From positions 1-39,466 of the forward strand of contig CAXBNV010000013.1 in NCBI GenBank assembly GCA_963977185.1: a stretch of 39,466 bases of DNA. The letters are read 5' to 3'. Below the pieces are notes generated by a model, which made no database searches, had not been told where the DNA came from, and saw only the letters and a list, made by a program, of their open reading frames with translations. Positions 24,958-34,939 of this stretch are shown one piece after another. Made by a program: the position numbers and the translations under genes. Each line of letters opens with the position of its first letter. Position 1 is the first letter of the stretch. This stretch comes from CAXBNV01 sp963977185. GTDB lineage: Bacteria; Pseudomonadota; Gammaproteobacteria; JAGOUU01.

Positions 24958-27900
24958 AAGTTATAATATTTATATTTTCTTTATCAAGTAAATCTTCAAG
25001 CTCTTTTAATAAACCTTGCTCTACCTTTTTATGCCATTTTTTTCCAGCATTAATAATTATTTTATAACTCTCTCCAATATATTTAAAGTCTAATTTAGTA
25101 TTACCATCAGGATATTTAGCCAAAATTTCTGCTATATATTTAATAACTAGATTATTATTAGAATTTAAATTACTTTCCGATAATTTAATTTCTATAGCTT
25201 TAATTTTATCTAATACTGCTTGATTTAAACTAGTGATACTTTCAACCTTTATTCTAAGATTATCATTAAACCTATCTTTAACCATGTTTCCTGAAACTAC
25301 TATTACTGTATCTTTTTCTAAAAAGCCTTCATACTTTTCTAAATCTTTTTGAAATAAAACTATTTCTAAAATAGAGCTGGTGTCATCAATGGAAGCAATA
25401 AGCATGTCTTTACCAAACTTTGTTTTACGTTTTCTTACTGATGTAACTATACCCACCAATTTAACTTTTTTTGCCATTGTTAAAATATTAATAATTTTAT
25501 CTGGTTTTATTTTGTTAATATTTTCTTTATATTCATCTAAAGGGTGACCGCTTAAAAATAAACCAAGAACTTCTCTTTCAAAAAACAACTTTTGTTTAAT
25601 ACCCCATGGAGATATATCTATATATTGATTTTTACATGAATTATCTATTGTAACTTCTGATGAATTTATAAATAAATCTGTCTGCCCCTTACTTAAATTC
25701 TTCTTATTCTGCTCAGCCCAGTTTATTGCTCTGTCAATGCTATTAAATAATATTGATCTATTACTAGATAATACATCCATAGCCCCTGCTTTAATTAATG
25801 CTTCAATTACTCTTCGATTTACTCTACGTAAATCAACTCTCATACAAAAATCAAATAAATCTTTAAATTCACCTTGTGCTTTTCTTTCTTCAATAATATT
25901 TTCAATAGCAGAAAAACCTACACCTTTAATTGCTCCTAACCCATAATAAATACTATTCAATTCTAAAACTGTAAACTTATATTGATCTGTATTTATATTT
26001 GGAAGTAATATTTTTAAATCTAGTTTTTTACTATCATTAAGAAAATTAACAACTTTTTCAGTATTATCAAGATCAGATGATAATACCGATGCCATAAATG
26101 CAGCAGGGTAATACGTTTTCAACCACGCTGTTTGATAAGATATTAAAGCATATGCAGCTGAATGAGATTTATTGAATCCATACCCTGCAAATTTTTCCAT
26201 TAAATCAAATATATATTCAGCGGTATCTTTAGCTATATTATTTTTTTGAGAACCTTCTAAAAAAATCTTACGTTGTTTAGCCATCTCTTCTGGCTTTTTC
26301 TTACCCATAGCTCTTCTTAATAAATCAGCTGCGCCTAAAGAATATTTAGCTAAAATCTGCGCAATTTGCATTACTTGCTCTTGATATAAAATAACACCAT
26401 AAGTAGGTTTTAAAATTGGCTCCAAATCTGGATGAGGATACTCAACCTTAGCACGACCATGCTTTCTATTAATAAAATCATCTACCATTCCAGATTGCAA
26501 AGGACCTGGTCTAAATAAGGCAACTAAAGCGATAATATCTTCAAAACAATCTGGTTGTAATCGTTTAATTAAGTCTTTCATTCCAGATGACTCTAACTGA
26601 AATACCGCTGTAGTATTATATGCTTTAAGCAATTTAAATGTTTTTTTATCATTTAATACTATGGAATTTATATCTACAATATTTTCATTATTTTTAACTC
26701 TTAATTCATTTACTATATCTAAAGTCCATTTGATAATAGTCAAAGTTCTCAAACCAAGAAAGTCAAACTTAACAAGCCCAATTGATTCAACATCATCTTT
26801 ATCAAATTGTGTAACAAGATTTTCACCACTAGGTTCGCAATATAAAGGTGAAAAATCTGTTAATTTTCCAGGAGATATAACAACTCCTCCGGCATGTTTA
26901 CCAACATTACGGACGACACCTTCTAATTTTTTTGCTAAATCAATTAAGTCTTTTACATCTTCTTCATCATTATATCTTTCTTTTAATTTTTCTTCTTGCT
27001 CCAAAGCTTTATCTAATGTCATACCTATTTCAAAAGGTATTAATTTTGCTATTTGATCTACAAAACCATAAGGATGACCTTGAACTCTTCCTACATCTCT
27101 AATTACTGCTTTTGCAGCCATAGTTCCATAAGTTATAATTTGTGATACGCTTTCTCGACCATATTTTTTTGCAACATAGTCTATAACTTTATCTCGATTA
27201 TCCATGCAAAAATCTATATCAAAATCGGGCATTGATACCCTTTCTGGATTTAAGAATCTTTCAAAAAGCAAATCATAATCTAATGGGTCTAAATCCGTAA
27301 TTCCTAATACATATGCCACTAATGAACCAGCACCTGAACCGCGTCCAGGACCAACAGGGATATCATTATCCTTTGCCCACTGTATAAAATCAGCAACAAT
27401 TAAAAAATATCCAGGAAACCCCATTTTGACAATAACATCAAGCTCTAGATTTAATCTTTTTTGGTAAATATTAATATCTTTATCTGAGCTATCTTCTAGT
27501 CTTTTCAATAAACCTTGATTAGAAATATTTGTTAAATAATCTCCAACTGTAAAATTATCTGGAATAGGAAAATCAGGTAAAAAAGTTTCACCAAGACTTA
27601 CAACTGTAGAACATCTTTTTGCTATATTATAAGAATTTTCAATTGCTGATGGAATATCGGCAAAAAGTTCATCCATTTCATTTGTAGATTTAAAATACTG
27701 CTCATTATAATAACCTTTAGGACGATTAGGATCAGCAAGAACAATTCCTTGATTAATACAAATCCTAGCTTCATGGGCTTCAAAATCCTCTTTAGCTAAA
27801 AACCTTACACTATTTGTTGCAACTAATGGAACTTTAAATCTTTCAGATAATTCTATAACTTTATTAATATATACTTCTTCAAATGGTTTACCTATTCGTT

Positions 27901-28474
27901 GTATCTCTATATAAAAATTATCTTTAAATAAATTTTGCCAATATTTTAATTTTTCTTCAGCTTTATCATAATGCTCATTAATGATATCAATACCAATATC
28001 ACCCGATAACTCTCCTGATAATACAATAAGCTCACTAGTGTTTTCATCATCTAACCAACTTTTATATAATAAAGGCTTATTACTTAACATTTGTCCTTTT
28101 GTATAAGCTTTTGATAACAAAACCGTTAAGTTTTTATAACCTTGAGTTGATTTACATAACAAAATCAAGGAACTTACTTGTTTAGAAATATCCTGTTGTG
28201 ACTTAAAACCAGAATTTACATTAGATTTAGAATTAAGTTTATTATCTATATCTAAATCATCATAAATTAAAATATTTGCTCCAATAATTGGTTTAACACC
28301 TGAATTTAAAGCAGCTTTATAAAACTTAACCAAGCTAAATAAATTACTATGATCAGTGATAGCTACAGCAGGCATTTGATTTTCAACTGTTTTTTCAATT
28401 AATGATTTAACTTTAATTAAACCATCAATTAATGAATATTCTGTATGTAAATTTAGATGTACAAACTTGGTCAT
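24956..28474 (-). CDS. dnaE: DNA polymerase III alpha subunit
   Basis: 1172 residues, the normal size for the replicative polymerase catalytic subunit. The N-terminal PHP domain begins FVHLNLHTEYSLIDG. The palm contains GPGRGSGAGSLVAYVLGITDLDP and the catalytic PDFDIDF (around residue 405), with GKHAGGVVISP, then RPGPLQSGMV and YQEQVMQIA in the fingers. GYGFNKSHSAAYALISYQTAWLKTYYP follows. A helix-hairpin-helix region (AIKGVGFSAIENI) and an OB domain (VKLVGIVTSVRKRKTKFGKDM) lie near the C terminus. It is divergent from fadE, with a 174-base space between the starts. No strong ribosome-binding site is visible before the ATG. Confidence 0.98.
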   Translation of the reverse strand: MTKFVHLNLHTEYSLIDGLIKVKSLIEKTVENQMPAVAITDHSNLFSLVKFYKAALNSGVKPIIGANILIYDDLDIDNKLNSKSNVNSGFKSQQDISKQVSSLILLCKSTQGYKNLTVLLSKAYTKGQMLSNKPLLYKSWLDDENTSELIVLSGELSGDIGIDIINEHYDKAEEKLKYWQNLFKDNFYIEIQRIGKPFEEVYINKVIELSERFKVPLVATNSVRFLAKEDFEAHEARICINQGIVLADPNRPKGYYNEQYFKSTNEMDELFADIPSAIENSYNIAKRCSTVVSLGETFLPDFPIPDNFTVGDYLTNISNQGLLKRLEDSSDKDINIYQKRLNLELDVIVKMGFPGYFLIVADFIQWAKDNDIPVGPGRGSGAGSLVAYVLGITDLDPLDYDLLFERFLNPERVSMPDFDIDFCMDNRDKVIDYVAKKYGRESVSQIITYGTMAAKAVIRDVGRVQGHPYGFVDQIAKLIPFEIGMTLDKALEQEEKLKERYNDEEDVKDLIDLAKKLEGVVRNVGKHAGGVVISPGKLTDFSPLYCEPSGENLVTQFDKDDVESIGLVKFDFLGLRTLTIIKWTLDIVNELRVKNNENIVDINSIVLNDKKTFKLLKAYNTTAVFQLESSGMKDLIKRLQPDCFEDIIALVALFRPGPLQSGMVDDFINRKHGRAKVEYPHPDLEPILKPTYGVILYQEQVMQIAQILAKYSLGAADLLRRAMGKKKPEEMAKQRKIFLEGSQKNNIAKDTAEYIFDLMEKFAGYGFNKSHSAAYALISYQTAWLKTYYPAAFMASVLSSDLDNTEKVVNFLNDSKKLDLKILLPNINTDQYKFTVLELNSIYYGLGAIKGVGFSAIENIIEERKAQGEFKDLFDFCMRVDLRRVNRRVIEALIKAGAMDVLSSNRSILFNSIDRAINWAEQNKKNLSKGQTDLFINSSEVTIDNSCKNQYIDISPWGIKQKLFFEREVLGLFLSGHPLDEYKENINKIKPDKIINILTMAKKVKLVGIVTSVRKRKTKFGKDMLIASIDDTSSILEIVLFQKDLEKYEGFLEKDTVIVVSGNMVKDRFNDNLRIKVESITSLNQAVLDKIKAIEIKLSESNLNSNNNLVIKYIAEILAKYPDGNTKLDFKYIGESYKIIINAGKKWHKKVEQGLLKELEDLLDKENINIIT

Positions 28475-28530
28475 TAGATTTAAATAAATATTTAATAATT
28501 TTGCTTAAAAACACTTAGATTTTAATATAT

Positions 28531-28582
28531 TTTTGAAAATTAATACATTTTATTATTTTTTAAATATTATTAATTTTCAAAA
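28531..28582. promoter_or_regulatory. 15-bp inverted repeat in the dnaE/fadE divergent region
   Basis: Arms 28531-28545 and 28568-28582 are perfect reverse complements (TTTTGAAAATTAATA and its complement) separated by 22 bases. The pair lies between two divergent starts, just upstream of the likely fadE -35 box. It cannot be a terminator of either gene, so it is a candidate pair of operator sites or a cruciform. Confidence 0.45.
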
Positions 28583-28586
28583 TCGC

Positions 28587-28615
28587 TATTCAATAATTCA
28601 AATATACTTTATAAT
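28587..28615 (+). promoter_or_regulatory. promoter for fadE
   Basis: A consensus -10 box TATAAT (28610-28615) with a weak -35 box TATTCA (28587-28592) and a 17-base spacer. Transcription would start about 27 bases before the GTG start. The poor -35 box suggests that an activator or growth state may matter. Confidence 0.5.
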
Positions 28616-28648
28616 TTAGAGAACATATTAGTAAATAAGGAGATTATA

Positions 28649-31099
28649 GTGGAAACATTACTTTGGATAGTAATTTGGCTTGGAGCATTAGGTTATATTT
28701 TTTATAACAGGATAGATTTATACACCGGCTCAATAGCCTCAACGGTACTTTTAATAATAATATCTGCACTTAGCTCCTTTTCGGTAATTTCTTTGGTGGT
28801 CTTCTGGCTACTTTTTTTAGCAATAGTAATACCGTTAAATTATAACACGTTCAGGATCGAATATTTATCAAAACCTGTTTACAAATTAATAAAAAAAACT
28901 CTACCTACTCTGTCAAAAACTGAACAGACTGCAATAGATGCAGGACATGTATGGCTAGAAGCTGAGTTATTTAGAGGTAAACCAGATTGGAATGCATTTG
29001 AAAAGCTCCCTAGTGCGACATTAACAAAAGAAGAGCAAGATTTTATAGATGGTCCCTTAACAGAATTATGTTCTATGGTTGATGACTGGGATGCAACCCA
29101 TAAAGATTATGGAATAAGCCCTAAAATATGGGATTTTATTAAGAAAAATAAATTCTTAAGTATTATTATTCCTAAAGAATATGGTGGATTAGAATTTTCA
29201 GCATACGCCCACTCAGAAATAGTCTCAAGATTATCATCAAAAAGTATTACAGTTGGAATATCAGTCTCAGTACCTAATTCATTAGGACCTGCTGAGTTAT
29301 TAATGCATTATGGAACAGATAAACAAAAAAAACATTATTTACCTAGGTTAGCAAAAGGGGAAGACATTCCTTGCTTTGCACTAACTAATCCTGAAGCAGG
29401 CTCAGATGCAGGAGCTATTCCTGATAGTGGTGTTGTTTGCAAAGGTACTTTTAATGGCAAAGAAATAATAGGAATCAATCTTAATTTTAATAAAAGATAT
29501 ATAACACTAGCTCCTATTGCAACAGTTATTGGTCTTGCTTTTAAATTATATGACCCTGATAATCTTTTAGGCGAAAATATTAAAGAATACGGCATTACAT
29601 GCGCTTTAATTCCTAAAGAAACCAAAGGTGTTTCAACTGGAACAAGACATTTACCACTTAATGTCCCTTTTTCAAATGGACCTGTCAGAGGTGAAAATGT
29701 ATTCATTCCTTTAGATTACATCATTGGTGATGTAGAAATGGCTGGTAAAGGCTGGAAAATGCTTGTTGAATGTTTAGCTGTAGGTCGTGGTATATCTTTA
29801 CCTTCTGCTTCAACAGGCCTTGCAAGATTTACTGCATTAGCTACTTCAGCATACAGCAAAATCAGAAAACAATTTGGCGTGCCTCTTTGTGAGTTCGAAG
29901 GTATTCAAGAATCTTTAGCACGTGTAATTGGTTATACTTACCTTGCTGATTCAGCAAGAACAATTGCAACAGTTGGCATAGATCAGGGTATAAAGCCATC
30001 TATTGTATCAGCAATTACTAAGTATCATACAACAGAGTTTGCAAGACTTGCTGGAATCGATGCAATGGATATACAAGGCGGTAAAGGTATTTGTCTTGGA
30101 CCTAATAATTATACAGGAAGACCGTTCCAGAGCACTCCTATCGCAGTGACTGTAGAAGGTGCTAATATTTTAACTAGATGCATGATTATATTTGGTCAAG
30201 GAGCTATAAGATGCCACCCTTACCTTTTAGAAGAAATGCAAACAATTAGAGATGAAGACTTAATACAATTTGATAAAGTTTTCTTCACGCACTTAGGGTA
30301 TAGCGTAAGTAATTTTGTAAAAACACTATGGCTTGGTTTGACTAATGGGAGATTTAGTAAAACTCCTAGTTATGCAAAAGATACTAAAACTAAAAGATAT
30401 TACCAGCAAATAAATCGCTTTAGTGCGGCTACAAGTCTTTTAAGTGATATATCACTAGCCATGCTTGGTGGCTCATTAAAACGACGAGAATCACTATCTG
30501 CTAAATTAGGAGACATGCTAAGCTATACTTATCTTGCCACGGCTACATTAAAATATTATGCAGATCAAGGCAGTAAAGCAGAAAGCTTACCTTTAGTTGA
30601 TTGGAGCATGAAATACTTGTTTAATAAAACACAAACAACTATAGATGATTTTTTAGATAACTTCCCTAATAAATTTATAGGAAAATTATTGAAATTAGTA
30701 GTCTTTCCTACAGGAAAGCATACTAAAAAACCTTCTGATAAAAACAATAAACAAGTTTGTGATTTATTTACAAGACCATCAGAAGCAAGAACCCAGCTTG
30801 GTGTAAATTTAACGCACCCTAATGAGAAAAATAATCATTTACATCTTTTAGATGAAGCTTTAGCAGCAACAATTCTTGCTGAACCACTAGATAGTAAAAT
30901 TTCTAAAGCATGTAAAGCCGGTATTATCAGTAAAGAACTTCCTTATCATGACAGATTAGAAATGGCATATGATAAAAAAATCATTAATAAAGAAGAATAT
31001 AAAATAATATCTAAAAGCTATGATTTAATGCTAAAAGTTATTGCTGTTGATGAGTTTACTCAAGATGAGATATTAAATAAAACACCTGATAAGAAGTAA
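28649..31099 (+). CDS. fadE: FadE-type acyl-CoA dehydrogenase
   Basis: An 816-residue protein, almost the length of E. coli FadE (814), which catalyses the first step of fatty-acid beta-oxidation. The GTG start has a clear AAGGAG 7 bases upstream. Residues 1-65 are hydrophobic membrane segments, as in FadE. The dehydrogenase core follows: IPKEYGGLEFSA, CFALTNPEAGSDAGAI, GRGISLPSAS, QFGVPLCEFEGIQESLARV, and the region PIAVTVEGANILTRCMIIFGQGA, which carries the catalytic glutamate. A FadE-type C-terminal extension follows (FSAATSLLSDISLAMLGGSLKRRE). It allows use of host or membrane fatty acids. No other fad gene is nearby. Confidence 0.95.
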   Translation: METLLWIVIWLGALGYIFYNRIDLYTGSIASTVLLIIISALSSFSVISLVVFWLLFLAIVIPLNYNTFRIEYLSKPVYKLIKKTLPTLSKTEQTAIDAGHVWLEAELFRGKPDWNAFEKLPSATLTKEEQDFIDGPLTELCSMVDDWDATHKDYGISPKIWDFIKKNKFLSIIIPKEYGGLEFSAYAHSEIVSRLSSKSITVGISVSVPNSLGPAELLMHYGTDKQKKHYLPRLAKGEDIPCFALTNPEAGSDAGAIPDSGVVCKGTFNGKEIIGINLNFNKRYITLAPIATVIGLAFKLYDPDNLLGENIKEYGITCALIPKETKGVSTGTRHLPLNVPFSNGPVRGENVFIPLDYIIGDVEMAGKGWKMLVECLAVGRGISLPSASTGLARFTALATSAYSKIRKQFGVPLCEFEGIQESLARVIGYTYLADSARTIATVGIDQGIKPSIVSAITKYHTTEFARLAGIDAMDIQGGKGICLGPNNYTGRPFQSTPIAVTVEGANILTRCMIIFGQGAIRCHPYLLEEMQTIRDEDLIQFDKVFFTHLGYSVSNFVKTLWLGLTNGRFSKTPSYAKDTKTKRYYQQINRFSAATSLLSDISLAMLGGSLKRRESLSAKLGDMLSYTYLATATLKYYADQGSKAESLPLVDWSMKYLFNKTQTTIDDFLDNFPNKFIGKLLKLVVFPTGKHTKKPSDKNNKQVCDLFTRPSEARTQLGVNLTHPNEKNNHLHLLDEALAATILAEPLDSKISKACKAGIISKELPYHDRLEMAYDKKIINKEEYKIISKSYDLMLKVIAVDEFTQDEILNKTPDKK

Positions 31100-31111
31100 T
31101 TTATAAGCAAT

Positions 31112-31153
31112 AAAACCCTCTTGTTGACTTAATTTAGTCAACAAGAGGGTTTT
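31112..31153. terminator. strong bidirectional terminator between fadE and katG
   Basis: An 18-base perfect stem (31112-31129 with 31136-31153) with CCCTC/GAGGG at its base and a 6-base loop. It starts with AAAA and ends in TTTTT, so it has a U-run on both strands. It sits 12 bases after the fadE stop and 13 bases beyond the katG stop, serving both convergent genes. Confidence 0.93.
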
Positions 31154-31166
31154 TCATGATACTATT

Positions 31167-33311
31167 TTAATCAAATCGATCAGCATTCATAACTTTTACC
31201 CAAACAGCAACAAAATCATCGATAAATTTCTTTTTATTATCATCTTGCGCATAAACTTCTGAATAAGCTCTAAGAATACTGTTAGAACCAAAAACAAGAT
31301 CAATTCTTGTCGCTGTCCATTTAACTTTTCCTGTTGTTCTGTCACAGATTTCATATAAATTTTTATCAATAGGTTTCCATTGATATGCCATGTCTGTTAA
31401 GTTAACAAAAAAATCATTTGTTAAAGAACCTTCATTTTTAGTAAATACACCATGTTTTGTACCATCATAATTAGCACCTAATACACGCATACCACCAACT
31501 AATAAAGTCATTTCACAAGCAGTTAATCCCATAAGCTGTGTACGATCAAGCATCAACTCTTCAGGGCTTACAGAATAATCTTCTTTCAGCCAATTTCTAT
31601 AACCATCGTGTATTGGTTCTAAGAACTCAAAAGATGCAGCATCAGTCATTTCATCAGTAGCGTCTCCTCTACCTGAAGAAAAAGGAACCTTAATATCAAA
31701 TCCAGCTTTTTTAGCTGCTTGTTCAATTCCAACATTACCTGCAAGTATTATAGTATCAGCAACACTGCAATCTGATTCAGATGCAATTTTTTCAAGAACT
31801 TTTAAAACATTAGCAAGCCTTTTAGGCTCATTACCTTCCCAGTCTTTTTGTGGAGCAAGGCGAATACGAGCACCATTGGCGCCGCCACGCATATCTGAAC
31901 CTCTAAAAGTTCTAGCACTATCCCATGCAGTTGCAACCATTTCACTTATGGTTAAATCACTTTGTGCAATTTTTTGTTTTACAGCTTCAATATCATAATC
32001 AACTGTACCTTGAGGAACTAAATCTTGCCAAATTAAATCTTCTTCAGGAACATCTGGGCCAAAATATCTAGCTTTAGGTCCCATATCACGATGTATTAAT
32101 TTAAACCAAGCTTGAGCAAAGACTTTAGAAAAATATTCTGGATCTTTATAAAACTTTTCTGAAATTTTACGATAAATAGGATCTTCTCTCATTGCCATAT
32201 CTGCATCAGTCATAATCGGGTTATAACGTATAGAAGGATCTTCGACATCAACAGGCTTATCTTCTTCTTTGATATTTATTGGCTCCCACTGGAATGCTCC
32301 AGCTGGGCTTTTTTTACTTTCCCATTCATAATTTAGTAATAACTTAAAATAACCATTGTCCCACTTAGTAGGATGAGTTGTCCATGCTCCTTCAATACCA
32401 CTTGAGACAGTATTTCTACCTATACCTCTTGTAGTTTTATTTATCCAACCTAGACCTTGATCTTCAACATCAGCAGCTTCAGGTTCAGAACATAACAGCT
32501 TAGAATCACCATTGCCATGACACTTACCAACTGTATGACCACCAGCTGTTAAAGCAACAGTTTCCTCATCATTCATTGCCATACGCTCAAATGTAACTCG
32601 AACATCTTCAGCTGTTTTTAATGGATCAGGCTTGCCATTAACCCCTTCTGGATTTACATATATCAATCCCATTTGAACAGACGCTAGAGGATTTTCTAGT
32701 GTATCTCGATTTTCACCATCATATCTATCTGCTCCTAACCAATCTTTTTCTGATCCCCAATATACATCTTTTTCTGGATGCCAAATATCCTCACGGCCAA
32801 AACTAAATCCAAAAGTTTTAAGCCCCATTGATTCATAAGCTATATTTCCCGAAAGAATAATTAAGTCTGCCCAGCTTATTTTATTGCCGTATTTTTTTTT
32901 AATAGGCCAAAGTAGTCTACGAGCTTTATCTAGATTAACATTATCAGGCCATGAATTTAGAGGAGCAAATCGTTGATTTCCAGTGCCCCCACCACCTCGA
33001 CCATCAGATATACGATATGATCCTGCAGCATGCCAAGACATTCGAATCATTAAGCCTCCATAATGTCCCCAGTCAGCAGGCCACCATTCTTGACTATTAG
33101 TCATAAGTGCATGCATATCTTTTTTTAGTGCAGCTATATCTAATTTTTTTAACTCTTCACGATAGTTAAAATTCTTTCCCATTGGGTTTGTTTTTGTATC
33201 ATGTTGATGGAGAATATCTAGATTTAAAGCTTTTGGCCACCAATCCATTACTGAACTATTCACTGACGTAATACCGCCATGTATAATAGGACAAGATCCT
33301 TTATATTTCAT
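31167..33311 (-). CDS. katG: KatG catalase-peroxidase
   Basis: About 714 residues from the ATG at 33311; an in-frame TTG at 33344 would add 11 unlikely residues. The bifunctional haem enzyme breaks down hydrogen peroxide. The N-terminal domain has the distal-site segment IRMSWHAAGSYR and the proximal haem ligand in TAGGHTVGKCHG. The tyrosine of the Met-Tyr-Trp adduct is in MGLIYVNPEG. The C-terminal half is the usual haem-free duplicate (TAWDSARTFRGSDMRGGANGARIRLAPQ). The N terminus KGSCPIIHGG is like standard cytoplasmic KatG and has no signal peptide, unlike Francisella KatG as I recall it. It has an extended -10 promoter and probably forms a single-gene unit. Confidence 0.97.
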   Translation of the reverse strand: MKYKGSCPIIHGGITSVNSSVMDWWPKALNLDILHQHDTKTNPMGKNFNYREELKKLDIAALKKDMHALMTNSQEWWPADWGHYGGLMIRMSWHAAGSYRISDGRGGGGTGNQRFAPLNSWPDNVNLDKARRLLWPIKKKYGNKISWADLIILSGNIAYESMGLKTFGFSFGREDIWHPEKDVYWGSEKDWLGADRYDGENRDTLENPLASVQMGLIYVNPEGVNGKPDPLKTAEDVRVTFERMAMNDEETVALTAGGHTVGKCHGNGDSKLLCSEPEAADVEDQGLGWINKTTRGIGRNTVSSGIEGAWTTHPTKWDNGYFKLLLNYEWESKKSPAGAFQWEPINIKEEDKPVDVEDPSIRYNPIMTDADMAMREDPIYRKISEKFYKDPEYFSKVFAQAWFKLIHRDMGPKARYFGPDVPEEDLIWQDLVPQGTVDYDIEAVKQKIAQSDLTISEMVATAWDSARTFRGSDMRGGANGARIRLAPQKDWEGNEPKRLANVLKVLEKIASESDCSVADTIILAGNVGIEQAAKKAGFDIKVPFSSGRGDATDEMTDAASFEFLEPIHDGYRNWLKEDYSVSPEELMLDRTQLMGLTACEMTLLVGGMRVLGANYDGTKHGVFTKNEGSLTNDFFVNLTDMAYQWKPIDKNLYEICDRTTGKVKWTATRIDLVFGSNSILRAYSEVYAQDDNKKKFIDDFVAVWVKVMNADRFD

Positions 33312-33349
33312 TATGTATTCCCGTAACTTATTCGTATATTGCAAATATA

Positions 33350-33358
33350 ATTATAGCA
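33350..33358 (-). promoter_or_regulatory. extended -10 promoter element for katG
   Basis: On the minus strand the sequence TGCTATAAT is an extended -10 element (TG-N-TATAAT) about 38 bases upstream of the katG ATG. No good -35 box is seen 17 bases further up, which fits an extended -10 or activator-dependent promoter. Confidence 0.5.
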
Positions 33359-33466
33359 TTAACATAAATAGCAACACGTAAAAATTACAGATAGTATTTT
33401 TTTATATTAAATTCAGAATAGTTTTTTATAATATTAATTGAGTTTTAAAGACACACAGAGCCTATT

Positions 33467-34939
33467 TTAACATAGCTGTTCATTCTTCTTCTCATCATAA
33501 ACTCCAAGCTTTTCAACAATCGTTGTGCTTGCTTCATTCATGCCAAGAACTTCAACTTCTACTCCTTCACGACGAAACTTAAGCACAACCTTATCCAATG
33601 CGCCTACTCCAGACAAATCCCAGAAATGTGCCTGTGTCATATCAATTATAATTTTTTCAAGCTGTTCTTTGAAGTCAAACTGCGCTGAAAAATACTCTGC
33701 TGAAGCAAAAAATATTTGACCATAAACTTTATAGATACGATGCTTTCCTACTGTTGTGAGTTCTGACTCCACCTGCATCAAGTGTGATACTTTTCTAGCA
33801 AAAAACAAAGCACTCATCAGTACACCAGTAAACACCCCCAGTGCAAGATTATGTGTAAAAACAACTACTCCAACTGTTACTAACATCACAAGACTAGATG
33901 TTCTTGGGTGAGTACGAAGGTTTTTTATAGATGACCAATCAAATGTGCTAATTGATACCATAATCATTACTGCTACAAGCGCAGCCATAGGAATCTGTTT
34001 TACCCATTTACCAAGAACCAAAATCAAAAACAATAAGAATGCCCCTGCAAAGAATGTAGACAATCTACCACGCCCGCCGGATTTAACGTTAATGACAGAC
34101 TGACCAATCATAGCGCAACCTGCCATACCACCAAAAAATCCAGCAACGATATTTGCAATACCTTGTCCTGTACATTCGCGATTTTTTTCACTCAAAGTGT
34201 CAGTTAGATCATCTACAATAACTGATGTCATAAGAGATTCCAGCAACCCGACCACTGCTAACGTTAAAGAATAAGGTAAAATAATCATCAATGTCTCAAA
34301 GGAAAGTGGAATATTTGGAATAAGAAACATAGGAAGCTTATCAGGCAACTGGCCCATGTCTCCTACAGAACGTAAATCCAAACCTACAACTATGCTAAAC
34401 GCTGTTAGTGTAATAATTGCAACTAGCGGTGAAGGAATCGCCCGACTAACATAAGGAAAACCATATATTATAAAAAGTCCTGCAGCTACCATTGCATACA
34501 TCTGCCAACCAGCCCCTGTAAATTCTGACAACTGTGCCATAAAAATCAGAATCGCCAATGCATTAATGAAACCTGTTATCACAGATCGGGAAACAAATCT
34601 TAGCAAAGATCCTAAACGAAAAAAACCAGCAAAAACCTGTATTATACCGGTAAGCACCGTAGCAGCAAGCAAATACTCAAGCCCATGTTCTTTTACTAAA
34701 GTTACCATAACTAGCGCCATTGCACCGGTGGCAGCAGAAATCATTCCAGGCCGGCCACCCACAATAGCTATAACTATGGAAATACAAAAAGAAGCATATA
34801 AACCAACCTGAGGATCAACACCAGCTATAATAGAAAAAGCTATAGCTTCAGGAATAAGTGCTAACGCTACAACCATGCCAGAAAGCAAATCACCGCGAAC
34901 ATTACACAGCAATTTAGATTTAATTTTAGTAAAACTCAT
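33467..34939 (-). CDS. SulP-family inorganic anion transporter with STAS domain
   Basis: About 490 residues from the ATG at 34939, which has AAGGTG just upstream; a GTG at 34957 lies before this site and is rejected. The membrane domain (about residues 10-385) starts with LLSGMVVALALIPEAIAFSIIAGVDPQVGLYAS, the SulP signature, and contains GLLESLMTSVIVDDLT and NIVAGFFGGMAGCAMIGQS. A C-terminal STAS domain covers about 395-490 (KVYGQIFFASAEYF, then IIIDMTQAHFWDLSGVGALD). Members carry sulfate, bicarbonate or other anions; this one cannot be assigned. Its base composition is more GC-rich (40-47% in lines checked) than dnaE or mutL (about 27-30%), suggesting recent transfer. Confidence 0.92.
   Translation of the reverse strand: MSFTKIKSKLLCNVRGDLLSGMVVALALIPEAIAFSIIAGVDPQVGLYASFCISIVIAIVGGRPGMISAATGAMALVMVTLVKEHGLEYLLAATVLTGIIQVFAGFFRLGSLLRFVSRSVITGFINALAILIFMAQLSEFTGAGWQMYAMVAAGLFIIYGFPYVSRAIPSPLVAIITLTAFSIVVGLDLRSVGDMGQLPDKLPMFLIPNIPLSFETLMIILPYSLTLAVVGLLESLMTSVIVDDLTDTLSEKNRECTGQGIANIVAGFFGGMAGCAMIGQSVINVKSGGRGRLSTFFAGAFLLFLILVLGKWVKQIPMAALVAVMIMVSISTFDWSSIKNLRTHPRTSSLVMLVTVGVVVFTHNLALGVFTGVLMSALFFARKVSHLMQVESELTTVGKHRIYKVYGQIFFASAEYFSAQFDFKEQLEKIIIDMTQAHFWDLSGVGALDKVVLKFRREGVEVEVLGMNEASTTIVEKLGVYDEKKNEQLC

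Noticed and set aside
26661..27056. 131-residue open frame opposite dnaE
   Set aside because: It is a shadow of the dnaE reading frame with low-complexity translation.
33312..33344. N-terminal extension of KatG from a TTG
   Set aside because: The extra residues do not resemble KatG N termini, and the ATG at 33311 gives the expected beginning.
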